A DNA stretch of 51,871 bases from Silene noctiflora (lineage: Eukaryota > Streptophyta > Magnoliopsida > Caryophyllales > Caryophyllaceae), in assembly GCA_009801015.1 (NCBI GenBank), contig VHZZ01000258.1, forward strand, positions 152,845-204,715. The letters are read 5' to 3'. The translations under genes and the position numbers were made by a program. The notes under the pieces are model-generated. The model saw nothing but the letters and a program-made list of their open reading frames with translations. It searched no databases and had not been told where the DNA came from. Position 1 is the stretch's first letter, and each line of letters begins with the position of its first letter. This document shows positions 24,644 to 36,900 of this stretch, one piece after another.

Positions 24644-26292
24644 TTAATTGGAGAGAAATGTACTGTCATAGGGGACTCCAGTTCTCGGGATCCATTCATC
24701 ACCCTGTATTAACTGTGAAACAGTGTATGGCAGCGCCCCGGTGGCATCCCCAACCACCTTAAACCCCTGCCAGTGGACCCTACCACTCGTATCTGCTCCC
24801 GGGCCCCAGTTCCTAAACTCCAGATAATTAGCATGAGTTGCAGGAGTAGACATCCATTCTTCCCATCCAGAAGCATTGACAATTGAATCAAGGAACGACT
24901 CCATCACCATCACAGTCGAGTAAGGAAACCATGGGCGGCCAAGGAAACCGGTCATGGTGGGCTGAACGGGTCCAACATCTGGAGCTACAGTGATCCTGCA
25001 CCCCTGGATTGTAAAAGCCGATTTCTGATCTAGTGATTGTCGACCTTGTGCAGTGTACGTCACTGTCTCGTACTTAGAGACACGACCGTAGAGGTTGCAT
25101 CTTTGGAAGACTGCTGAAGCAAATCCAAAGATGAAGTCAACTGTACCATAGATATCACACTCTCTAAAGAATTGGTTGCCTTGTTTTGCATACAGAGTGT
25201 CATGGTACCCAAGGATACTACACCTGTAGAATATGGTGTAGTTGGCTGTGATTGACAGTGCTACAGCCTGACCATTGTCGATACCTGCATTATTCTCAAA
25301 GGCAATATCTTGCGCCACAAACCCATCACCGTACACAGCTGCAAAACAGATTTATATAACAAAATGTCAACCTGAGATATATTAATTCATTTCTCATTTT
25401 CACGAAACGAAAAAGGGGAACATAGTAGACAGTAGCCACTCATGACCTTGATTCAAACCCGTAGTATCAAATTTTTCCTTTACATCAAAATGGAAAAACA
25501 GAAAATCGACATACTAAAGAGTAAAGATTCAACACCAGAAGCATTGCTTGCTTGATGCATACTCATTCATAAGGGATACTCTGATAGTATTAAATACAAT
25601 TCAAACATTCGGAGAATCTACTAACATATCAGTATGAAGCATTCATGCTAATTCGTTCACATAAGACTGCAATTAAAGGATTTGCTTAGAGGACAAGCAT
25701 TACACACAAGGCAAATCATATGCTCCATCCGTCCCAATCATTTGTTTACTATTGATTAAATTACCCCTCACAATGAATGTAAAAGGTAACAATTGACTGA
25801 GACGGAAAGAGTACCATACAACCTTATCAAAAGTTGGAAGATCAGCAATACACATACTAACAAACACAACTAAAAATGAACGGTCTAGCGCTGAAGCCGA
25901 ATATTTCGCAACATTAATTAAGAACACGTACTAAAAGTAGTCGAGTCGGAAGTGGGATACTGAGGAGGATGACGATTAGCAGTAATCTTAGTCATCTGAG
26001 CACCATCACCAACCAAAACAAGATTGGTTTTCTCCGGTGGCACAACCACAACCTCATTGTATGTCCCGGCACAGACATGAATATAAAACGGTGTTGCCCC
26101 ATTAGAGGGAGCAGCACGAACAGCATCTGACACTCGACTGTAATCGCCATCCCCACTTTGTGATACTATTAGATTGAAGTTCCTGTCACTGAACAGATGT
26201 TTCTTCTGATGAAACTTCCAATACACAAACAACCCTGATGCAACCAAAACAACAACAATCAGACAAACCCAGATCCCATTTTTCTCTGCCAT
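24644..26292 (-). CDS. Pectin methylesterase, membrane-anchored, no PMEI domain
   Basis: Two minus-strand exons, 25932-26292 and 24644-25338, give 1056 bp and 351 residues. The enzyme removes methyl esters from homogalacturonan in the cell wall, setting wall stiffness. Residues 7-25 are a hydrophobic segment (WVCLIVVVLVASGLFVYW), a signal anchor or uncleaved signal peptide. The catalytic domain follows at once: GTYNE at 76-80, QAVAL at 144-148, HDTLY with the catalytic Asp167, GTVDFIFG with Asp188, and LGRPW at 253-257. The domain ends in the usual WIPRTGVPY motif. No N-terminal PMEI pro-domain is present, so it is the 'group 2' form, which needs no pro-region cleavage. His166 replaces the usual Gln of QDTLY. 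The two-exon model joins in phase (TTT A|CT GTG). The 5' leader should lie just above 26292. Confidence 0.9.
25723..25811. mobile_element. Stowaway-type MITE in the pectinesterase intron
   Basis: The left end CTCCATCCGTCCCAATCATT and the right end TGACTGAGACGGAAAGAG are inverted and imperfect. The internal words TTGTTTAC and AAGGTAAC are also inverted. It is similar to the element at 28505, size about 89 bp. Confidence 0.6.
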
Positions 26293-27986
26293 TGTTGAAT
26301 TTCTTCAAAGATTAAACAAACAAATGTTTAATCTTTGAATTGAACTGGGCAATTTATTTCCTGTTGCAGATTGCAGGAAGCTGTTGTTATTTATCTTTGA
26401 ATTGAATTTGTGATGTGTATATGAAGTAGTAGTAATTAATGAAGTGTTTATTTGGTGAAGTAGATGTTGTAGGAAACAGCACAGCATGTCCATTTTTTGC
26501 AAAATATTTCTTGTCGTTATTGAATATATGCTTGCAGACCACACTGTAAAGGGATCTTAATCATCAGTGTTCAGATTATAGCCCTGAATTCTGAACTTAC
26601 CTAAGTTACCTTCTTGTGCTTTTTTATATGGGTCGCTTTCGGTTTTATTTGACCTGTCTAATACTTAACACGAATAGTGCAATATTAAATTGTTAGTATA
26701 ATTTTTGTTACCGTTTCTAAAAGCCGGTTTTATTTAAGACACCGACTTAAATTGAGACGATATTTTTTCATGTTTAAAACCATCCTAAACAAGATTAGTT
26801 TATAACTTTTTTTATGAGCTAAAGTTAGAAAATTAGAGTTTTGAGTTATATTCAATGTATTTGCCAAAAAATGGGTTTATGAGGGACCGAGTTTTCTTGT
26901 CTAAGGCATGGAGTCAAACTCGGCTTCTCAAAAGGTCAAAGATGGGTTTATGAGAGGCCGACTTAAGTTTGAGACATTGGTTTTAAAAAATGTAGAAAAA
27001 CAAAAACAAAGTTGTTATCTAAAATAATGATTTTAGTTTAACTAACACGAATAGAATTTTAGTTCAACGGTGCAGGTGCTCAGCCTAGCCCCTACCTACG
27101 GGCCAATTTTTTTTAACCTGCCACGACCCGCATCTTCCCTTGGGGCTGAGATAGTGCTGCATTTTTCTTGGCTCGGTCCAACCCCAGGACTAAGAAAATA
27201 AAAAACAAAGGTAGCTTTGCTTACCCGTTATCCAGTGGGTTGAGCTTTGGAAGAAGATGACACGACACTAGCCTGACTCAACCCAATCTCATGTTCAGGC
27301 CCTGTTGCAACTTCCCAACCCAACCCAATTCACCAGACATTCATACTCATCCCAAGACCCAACAAAGTAACCACGCCCATTCTATCCTTCATCACCAAGT
27401 ACCCACCAATCATGACAACCTCCTCCATCACTCTGAACGGCCGCCAAAGCTGATGATACTACTTCCACCGTTGCCTGGGCTCCCCCTCCGATGCCCTTTT
27501 TACACAACCTACCCTTTTTCAAAACCTCCATCCAACCACCATAAACACCACCCCTAAAATCTGGTATGACCTAATATAAAAATTGTACATAAATTATCAT
27601 ACTTCGCAATAAAAAAGAAGCCGAACAAATTAAATTCGATATATCTTGTGACCGAACCAAGGAATAACTAGTCTAATTTTAGACAAGCAATAAAAAATGT
27701 AGTGTACTTGTGTTTCCCATCTCCCCAAACACAAAACACAAATATTATTGTTGTAAAATCCCCCAAAGTAAGCTCTCCTCCATCGATCTTTATCCATCAC
27801 CTCATCTTGCTTCTTTCTTTTCTTCCAATAAAAATGATGACCCAATGAATACCGTCAGATCATCTTCCAAAGAATTACAGACGTCGTTCTCTCCGCCCAG
27901 GATTCTTACTCACTCACTCACTAACAAATAAACCCACCAAAAAACCATTTGAATTTTCTTATATAAATTCATAAATTCAAATAAAA
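26293..27986. other. Bidirectional region between the pectinesterase and importin-13-like genes
   Basis: The two genes are divergent, so both promoters lie here, but I see no convincing TATA box for either. About 26640-27060 is AT-rich with repeated GAGRCCGA-type words. About 27060-27300 is GC-richer degenerate repeat (ACCCG and CAACCC words). 27300-27560 is C-rich on the plus strand, with an 88-codon open frame of low-complexity composition that I do not call a gene. The last 150 bases are pyrimidine-rich, fitting a leader. Confidence 0.45.
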
Positions 27987-30900
27987 ATGGAGGAATTACA
28001 AATCCAGGTAGCTCAAGCTGTTAATGTATTGAACCATGATTTACAATCTTGTAATCGAGTTGCCGCTAATCAATGGCTTATTCAATTTCAACAATCTAAT
28101 GCTGCTTGGGAAGTTGCTACTTCTCTTCTTACTTCTTCTTCTCATCTTCATCTTAATCATATCCCTCTTTTTTCTGATTTTGAAGTTGAATTCTTTGCTG
28201 CCCAGATTCTTAAACGCAAGGTTTGTTGCTTTTTTGTCGAATTCTTGGTGTTTTTGTAACTGGGTTTCTTTTAGTTTTTCATTTGGTTTAGAAAGTTTTG
28301 ATCTTTTTGTAAGTTATGTTTAAGAATCGCTTCGTAAGAATGGAATAGGTAAACAAATGACCGAGACAGATTGAGTAGAATTCAGTGGCTGGATAGAGCT
28401 CCCTGAGCTTAGAAATTTGCATGCTGGGTTACTGTCATTTTGATGCCTCTTGGTTGCGAAGGATCTTTTTGAGCTGGGACATTGAATATCCGTCTTCTTG
28501 ATACTCGATTCCGTCCCATTCATTTGTTTACCTTTTTTATTCTTTGTGAGGGGTATTTTAATGAAAGGTAAACAATTGATTGGGACGGAGGGAGTAACTT
28601 TTTACATTCTCTTCATTCACTGGAAGTCGGTGAAGTTATACTGTGGCTAAGCAATTCAACTTAAAACCTGAATATATAGATGAGATAGTCGTCAATTTGA
28701 TCGTTGATTTGCCCGTTTTCTGGGTATTATGTATATGTTGTAGCCTAGAGGTGCATTTGAGAGGAGATTGAAGGGCCTATATCCTCTTCAAACTTAAGGG
28801 GCTTAGTTAAATTTTGAAAAATTGACTTCTGATATGTTGTCTGTTATACTTCTAATGAAGCTGCGCTTATCCGGTCTGTCTGAATACCATACTAAAATTA
28901 AAATAGCTCTTTTTTGTCAGATACACAGTGAAGGCTACTACCTGCAGTCAGGAGTGAAGGATGCTGTGTTAAATGCTCTTCTGTTGGCTGCTAAAAGATT
29001 TAGTAGAGGACCTCCGCAGGTTTGTTTGTTTGTTACTTTTTGAACACCATGTCATGAAACTGCGCTTTCTTTTTTGTAGATTTCTAATCTGAATTATGTT
29101 GAATTTCCTTCTATCCTTCTGTCCTGTTATATTTCTTTTCTTCTTCTGATGGACGTCTCTGTCCAAAGTTTTAATAAAATACACCCGAACTTGTACTACT
29201 ACTTATCTCATTCACATATGCCTTCATATTGTGTGACATACCTTCAAGGCTGTGATCTTTACATTGAACCCATTGTTTGCCCTGGCAGCTATTAACGCAG
29301 ATCTGTTTAGCACTTTCTGCACTGATACTCCGTGCAGCCGAGCATAGGCAACCGATAGAGCAACTTTTCTATAGTCTCCAGAATTTACAGACAGAAGAGA
29401 GTGGCAACATTGCTGTTTTAGAGATGCTGACTGTTTTGCCAGAAGAAGTAATTGAAGATCAAAGTACTGATAGCAGCATAAATTCTACGCAAAGATCTCA
29501 GTATACTAGAGAGGTTTTCCCCAACTTGGACTACTCCCCTTCCCTTGTTTTGCATGGTCACTTTTTTCATGCCTCCTTATAAGTTCGTGAAATGCAGCTT
29601 CTATCGCATACACCAATGGTTCTTGAGTTCCTACAACAGCAGTCAGAGAAAAGGTTTGAAGATTGCAACCACTTGCATGAAAGGAATAGGAAGATATTGC
29701 GCTGCTTGCTCAGCTGGGTAAGAATAGTGATTTAACTATCTCCGATAATGCCACTCATTGTCCAAGAATTTGCGAAATAGTTTCTTTATTGACAGTGCGA
29801 CTTCGCTTTTACGTTAAAGTTCACTATATTACTTCACACTTTTAAATCTGTGGTATTTTCTTTAAAGTCCTATTTTACTCCGACTCTGCTGTAAGTGTAG
29901 CATGTGACACAATGTCGAGTGGTGAACACGTCTATTCATGATGAAGTTTCAGTTATTTTTTATTTTTCTTTATTTTATTTTTATCTTTTTTGGTCGAAGC
30001 TTCAGTGTTGCGTCGTGTAGGAATGTTATAATTTGGACAACGGTCACATAACCAAAGTGGAGTGTCGAAGTGACCTAGTGCAAACTGTATTGTTCCATTC
30101 TCATGGTAAAGTACTTTGTTGCATGTGTTGGAACTGAACGTGGTGTTCTCACATGTAGGTGCGAGCTGGTTGCTTCTCTGAGATACCTCCTGGCTCATTG
30201 TCTTCTCATCCTCTTTTGAATTTTGTGTTCAATTCCTTGCAGGTATTATTAGTCAGCTATCTTGAACTGTTTTACATGAGTTTTTTCTGGCATATGTTCG
30301 TCATTCTAACATCAACAAACCGCCACAGTGTGATTTAGATTTTAGTTGTTGATTTTTTTTTTTTAAGTTCACTTTTATGGAAGTAAGAGTACATAGGCCA
30401 TATCTTTTAGTAACTTCTGTCTTTGTTTTAGGTTTCAACTTCGTTTGATCTGGCCGTTGAAGTTCTTGTTGAGCTTGTTAGTCGTCATGAGGTAGGTTGA
30501 AGCTGCTCTATTTGTATCACATTTAGCAAAGTATACGACTTGTGTTATCTTTTACGTATCAAGGAATAATTTATATTATTTTCAGCTTGTGTTCTAGATA
30601 AACTACAAGAGAGCCTCTTTACCTTTGCTTCCCTTAATTCACCAGCATTAGCGAAATAATTTTGATATAATTTTAATTTAATTTTAATATAATTATTCAA
30701 TTAAAATTTATTTATTTTTATCATTTTGAAAGGCTCTAGCTCCTTCTAAACTGTTGCATTAGATGCTGATTTTAACGAATGGTGTGTCTCTATCATGTTA
30801 TGCAATTAGTTGTAATCCTCCTAAATCCCAATCTAAGATCTATCAGGAGGAGTCACGGGTTACGAACTTAGGATCCTCTAGAGTTGTAGAATAACTCTAC

Positions 30901-33900
30901 ATGGTAGAATATTCCTTTTTTTTTTTGCAGCTATAAACTATTTTTTATTACATGCTCATGGCTGCTTTAGCAAGCAAGTGAGCAATACGATTAGCTAAGT
31001 AAAACTAGTACAATGGAAGGAAGGTAGAAGTTTCTTAATATCTTCCAAAACTGCTCTAGATTGATGGTGTGGTTTCTTGAGTCCTGCAATCTCTAGTAGA
31101 AGATGAAGGCAGTCTGAAGAGACAGCAACATGGTAGTGTCTTTTCATGATTGTGTAAGCCAATACATCACGGACTCCTAAAGCTTTAAGCTTGGAGTACT
31201 GATTCAGCCTAGAAGCAATACGCAGTTTGGAAGGTTATTACCCCTTCTTCGACATACACAAGTACACAACCCGTCCATTGCTAACTTGAAGGGTTAGGAA
31301 GCCATCCTGCATCAACTTTAATACGAGATAGGTTTCCAGAATGAGCCTCTCCAATCATAAAGAAGGGAATACTGCTTTAATTTGTAATTTGAGATCTTCA
31401 TTATCTTCCATCTGAACTCTGGAGTAACTGTTACAAGGGATGTGATAATGCATAGACTTTATTGCCATTGAAGTTGCATGGGCTTGTGATTTCAAACACC
31501 CAATTGGTGAAAATTGGACTCCCCTGGAAATCATATTATTTCTGGTGCACCAAATACTCCAAGTAGTCGCTTGGAATTGAATAACCAATGAAGGAAGGTC
31601 ATGGCTTTTCACAAGATACTGAATCCAGTTAATGATCCAGTCTCTCACATCTAAGTTTTTGTCAAGTGAAGCCCTAATCCCAGGAGTCGACGCTGCCCAA
31701 ATTCTGGCAGAGACTTCACAGTCTCTAAAAAGATGTACATGGCAGAGTATTCTAAATATGGTATTAGATTCATTTTTCACAATTTTGTGTTTAATTATAT
31801 ATATCACCATCTATTATTCTTTTACCATTTTTAGTAAACTTTACCCACTTCACCAAAGAAAGACTCTAGAGGATCTCAACACCTGAATCACCGTTGATCG
31901 TGTATACATTCAAAAACCCTTGTTGCCTCCATAGGATTCGGGGCTCAATGGTAAACAGTAGCTATCTGTTGTTCCTGTTATTTTTGTTCGCTAAAGCATG
32001 GTTTTTTGGATTTAAGTTAACCACTATGAGTTTTGTATAAAAAGCTGTCATCGCAGCTTCGCAATAAACTTATACATTTGGAGCTATGATATTTCCTGAA
32101 AATATGTTATCGGTGCTAACATTAATAGGATTGTCTTTTCGGTTGACCTTTTCCGTCTTATTTATCTAGAAAAGGAATAATGGAATCTTTATGGATATGT
32201 TTTCCTTGTATTACCTTAATTCTGATTTCAATTGTGTGGGTTTACTCCCTGTTCGGTTACAGTCTGGTTGGTTCAATTAAACCTTTCATTTGTTCTATTT
32301 GAGGATCGCTGGATGATGATGGTACTTTTTTCTACTTGCTTCTTGACACGATAAACGAGCAGTTATAATGTAGACACAAACTTATGTGGATGATACATGC
32401 TGATTTTGTTTTTTCATTCAAGCAATACCTGGAGCCTCTTACATGATTTCTTGCTTGGCTTTTGTAGGAGCTGCCTCAGGTATTGCTGTGTAGAGTTCAG
32501 TTTTTAAAGGACGCTCTACTTCTTCCAGCTATTGCAAATGCAGATGAGAAAATTGTCAGTGGACTTGCATGCTTGATGTCAGAAATTGGTCAGGCCGTAA
32601 GTTAACATTGTCTTCACTCTCAGCTTTGATGTTTGTATTTGTCAAAAGTTCCACATTTTCTTCCTTCATGTGGTAATATTGAACCAATAAGCTGCTAAAT
32701 ATCATTTCTATTTCTGTCCTTTCTACAAAATCTTTTGTGTTCATTTTCTCCTAGGCTCCGTCTCTTATTGTGGAAGCAAGTCCTGAAGCATTGACCTTGG
32801 CGGATGCACTATTGAGGTCTGGTCTTATCTTAGAGGCCTTGTTTTTACATTTATACTCCCTCCACCCGCATTTTTATTGCCCCCCTTTTTATTTTGGGAG
32901 GATTTAAGGTAAAATGATGAATTACCTACTTTACCCCTTAAACTAAAGAGAATTGAGATGATATAATATCGCTGGAGATGGAGGTAGTTAATTATCAAGG
33001 GGAAAATTTGGTGGATTAAAATTTTCATCACTAAATTTAGAAAGGGGACAATACTTTTGGGATAAATTTTGAGAAAAAGTGGACAATAAAATTGAGATGC
33101 AGGGAGTAATTCGTTTCTGTAATTTTAAGAGGGTCCCTTGTCCTCCAATCATGTCCAAGTTCTTACAGCTCTACTTTCAACGTATCCATGTTTTTGTCAT
33201 TTAAAGCACCATGCTCATTAAACTGTACGTGCTTCTCATATTGTGAAGTAGTAGTTGGTCATAGTAACTTTGACGTAGTTCTCATGGGTAGTTAGGGTTT
33301 AGGAAACAACCTCTTTGTGTTTACAACACAGTGGTAAGATTGTGTACGACGGACTACTCACTCCGCCGTAGGTAGCAGTCTGTGAGACCCTGGGCTAATG
33401 TTGTTGCTCTAGCTTTATCTGATCATATCTTAGGTTTTTTTTTTTTTTTTTTTTCTTTTTTTGAATTTATCTTTGCTACTTTAGTTGAAGCCCTTTTCAC
33501 CCGTTATATCAAGTGTTATCAGAACCCTAACATGATAATTGCACTGCAGCTGTGTGACTTTTTCAAGTGAAGATTGGGATATTGCAGATTCAACATTGCA
33601 GTTCTGGTATAGTTCTCTTCATTGTCATTTTTTTAATCTGGCCATTTTTTTTGTAAATTCAATGAAGTTGGACCATGACCTCAATGTTTGCAGTTTGTCT
33701 TTATTTATTTCTGCCTTTGCGACGATAACTTATCTCACGTGTTGGAACATTAAAATGGGCCTGGGCCTTGCCCGAACGGAAGAGAGATGGTCCACACCAT
33801 AAACACAAGGGAGGTTCCATCTTAAAATCAATAGGCAATAGGAGTAGCCCCCTTGGTTTATAAAGTGGTACAATCTCTATCTTCAAGCAATGTGGGACAC

Positions 33901-36900
33901 TCACACGTGACCCAGAACGAAACCTTGGGGGCCTTACTCGAACTCAGGAGAGACAGACCACTTCATAAACACAAGGGAGGCTTCATCTTAAAACCAATTG
34001 GCAATAGGAGTAGCCCCTTGGTTTCTAAAGTGGTACAATCTCTCTTCTTCAAACAATGTGGCCATGTGGGACACTCACATGTGTTTTTATATTCCAACAT
34101 CACATATGGTGCACATGAAGAGGGAGGCAGCAGAAGAAGCAAGTGTTGTTTTTGTTTTTGATTTCCAAGACACTGAGTTTATTCTGATGCTGATTTCCAG
34201 GGGTAGCATTGCCAGCTATATACTTGGAGTCAATGGGGATGATCGAGAAAGAAGGGAACGTGCACATAAGTTTTTTGCCCCTGTATTCTCTGCCTTACTT
34301 GATGCTCTGCTGCTGCGTGCTCAGGTTTCTACTTCATAAAATGATAGCCTTTAATTCTTCATTTATTATTATATTAGCTCTCGTTAAAACTTAAAAGTCT
34401 GGATAACAGAAAGTTATAGTGCTTTGATTTTTCACCTTACTTAATGCTTTACTGTATATGATGTGTTTGATTGGCGTACTTGGTAACTGTTCTTTTTTGT
34501 GCTCTTATATGTTTTCCTCCAAAACTAAGCTGATCTTCTCAACGTATGGGTTCCTTAGACTTATGTTCTTTCAAGTGTAGATAACCATCAACTTGGTTTG
34601 CTGTTTTGGGTCAGTTGCTCTGGTGCCTCTGGATGTACGATGTTAACGCTTGTTTATAATGTTTTGGGCGTATTACATTTCTGTTTCCACTTGTCACCAT
34701 TAGTAAACTTGATCACACTGCAGCACATGGCTACATTTCGACTAGCACATAGCTAATTTCAACTATTTCGTCCATCTGGGATCCAATTGCAAATGCATCT
34801 CGATTTTGTAGGCCTCATTGGTTATTGATAGATGCTATTGTTACCAATGATTCATTGCATTGTATATTACTATGATTTTATGGGACCCTTTTTTCCAGAC
34901 TATAGTGCAATAACTATTAATAGGATAGGATCTAGCTTATGGTTGCTGTGGACCTTGCCACAGATTTTTTTTTTCTTTTTTCTTTTCATTTTTTTTTTCT
35001 GGCTTTGGATGTAGTGGGATTATGGCTAGATCAAAATGGCTTTTAAGTATTTAGCTATGTGTCTATTTCTTCATGATGTTAAAGATAACACAACCTCTTT
35101 ACTACCACCTCTTCCAAAACCCCATCTGACTTCCATTGTGAACTTTGACCATTGGTTTCTCCAAATATAGGTTCTATAATATATCAATAATACAATATTC
35201 ATATTATCATCTTAAAAAAGTTGTAATCATTGTGTATTGTTGTAAAATAGCGATCAAAGTTGACAGGAGATGACCATGAAAGTCAATCAGAACAATACAA
35301 ATGACATGAAGAGAGTATTAGAAAGAAATACTTGCTTAAATCTTAACACCCCTCTCCTTCCTCTCCCTTATGAAGTGGGGTAATGATCATGTCAATGATA
35401 ATGTTTGGGTTACATGGTCTTATATATTTCCTTACATGATACATATACAGGTAGATGATTCTACTTATGATGGAGATGGTGGAAGCAGTGAGCTACCTGA
35501 CGGTTTAGTGAATTTCAGAATGAGCTTGGCTGAGCTTCTCATGGAACTGTGTCACCTTTTAGGATCTGCAACATATATGCAAAAGGTGTGTGAAAATTTA
35601 TTTGGCCTTTGTTTGCACAGGGGCCTTGTTTGATGCTTAATTGTTCATTAGTGCACTGTGTGCCGAGTCATTGTCACCTTTAGGTGAAGCACTTTTGAAG
35701 AATCTACTTATCTTCTTATACTTTGATGATTAAAGCTAGTAAAAAATCACCATCTTTAATCATTTGTACAAGGTTGGGACTTTTTAAAAATATAAATGTA
35801 AAAAGAAAAGAAGGAAATTATGTCTTTAATAAGCGAAGGCTCTAGACCATCATTTCTCATGATATTGAGTGTAGGTTTGATACTTAATCCCAGAATCGGT
35901 TGTTGCACTAAAAATGCAGCTGGTACTGCCTCAATGCAGTCACGATAACCGTCAGAGTTTATACCTTTGCCTTATTTTGAGGTGTTGCTTAAGAAGAGAA
36001 CGTGGGGTTGGCCTTGTATCCATGGCTTGCTGTGTTCAGAGTTTACCTGCCTTTGGTTTACATCTGGAGCCAAGTGCTGCCATTTGAGCAGCCTTGGCGT
36101 GACTTAATTTCGGAGCATGCATGTTCAGCGTCTTTCTTACTGAGTGAAACACTACTGTAGATATCACGTCCGTGCATCTTGTGACACATGTTTTTTTTAT
36201 TATGTAATTTTCAGGTGTAGTTTTTGTTTTTTCAATGTCATTATAGGTTTCCATTGTGGGATGGGCGTCAGGAAACACTTCAATACCTTGGAAAGAAATC
36301 GAAGCTCGAATGTTTGCCCTGAATGCGGTGAGCGAATAGAACTTGGATACTCTTTGTGCTTGTTTTTGTACTAGAAGTTAGAGCTATCTGTCATTGATCA
36401 TGGGTAATTTTTTATCTGGTTTCTCATTGTTTGTTCTGCATTTCCTTCTCAATTTTTGCAGTCTTATCTCTGTGTCAATCTGCGCTTTTATTCTCCTATT
36501 ACTTCCTTGGTTTCCACGACATTTTTCCCATTTGACTTTCTGAGGTAAAGTATCAGAACTTTGACCGTAAATCTATAAAACAGGATTAAATATATGATAC
36601 TAAAATATTACATTTGTTATGAACATAATGCAAGAAAGTATGGTCAAGGTGTCATCTTGAAGACTGCAAAAAGTCAAATGGGAAGACAATTGTGAATCAG
36701 AGGAAGTATTTATAATTATCATGTGTATATCTCTTACATATAATGATTCATAAAAGATCTGAGGCAAACCAGCTTCTGTTGTGGTTTCTCCAAACGGTCT
36801 CTATGAGTAAAAAAAGGTTTTTTCCGATTGAATTTCGTTGTTTCTTTGGAGTTGCAAGATTGTGGGGATTACATTGTGTTTACTGTAGAATTTTGGTCCT

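Noticed and set aside
27291-27557. 88-codon Pro/His-rich open frame
   Set aside because: It reflects C-rich degenerate repeat composition upstream of the importin-13-like gene, with no recognisable domain.
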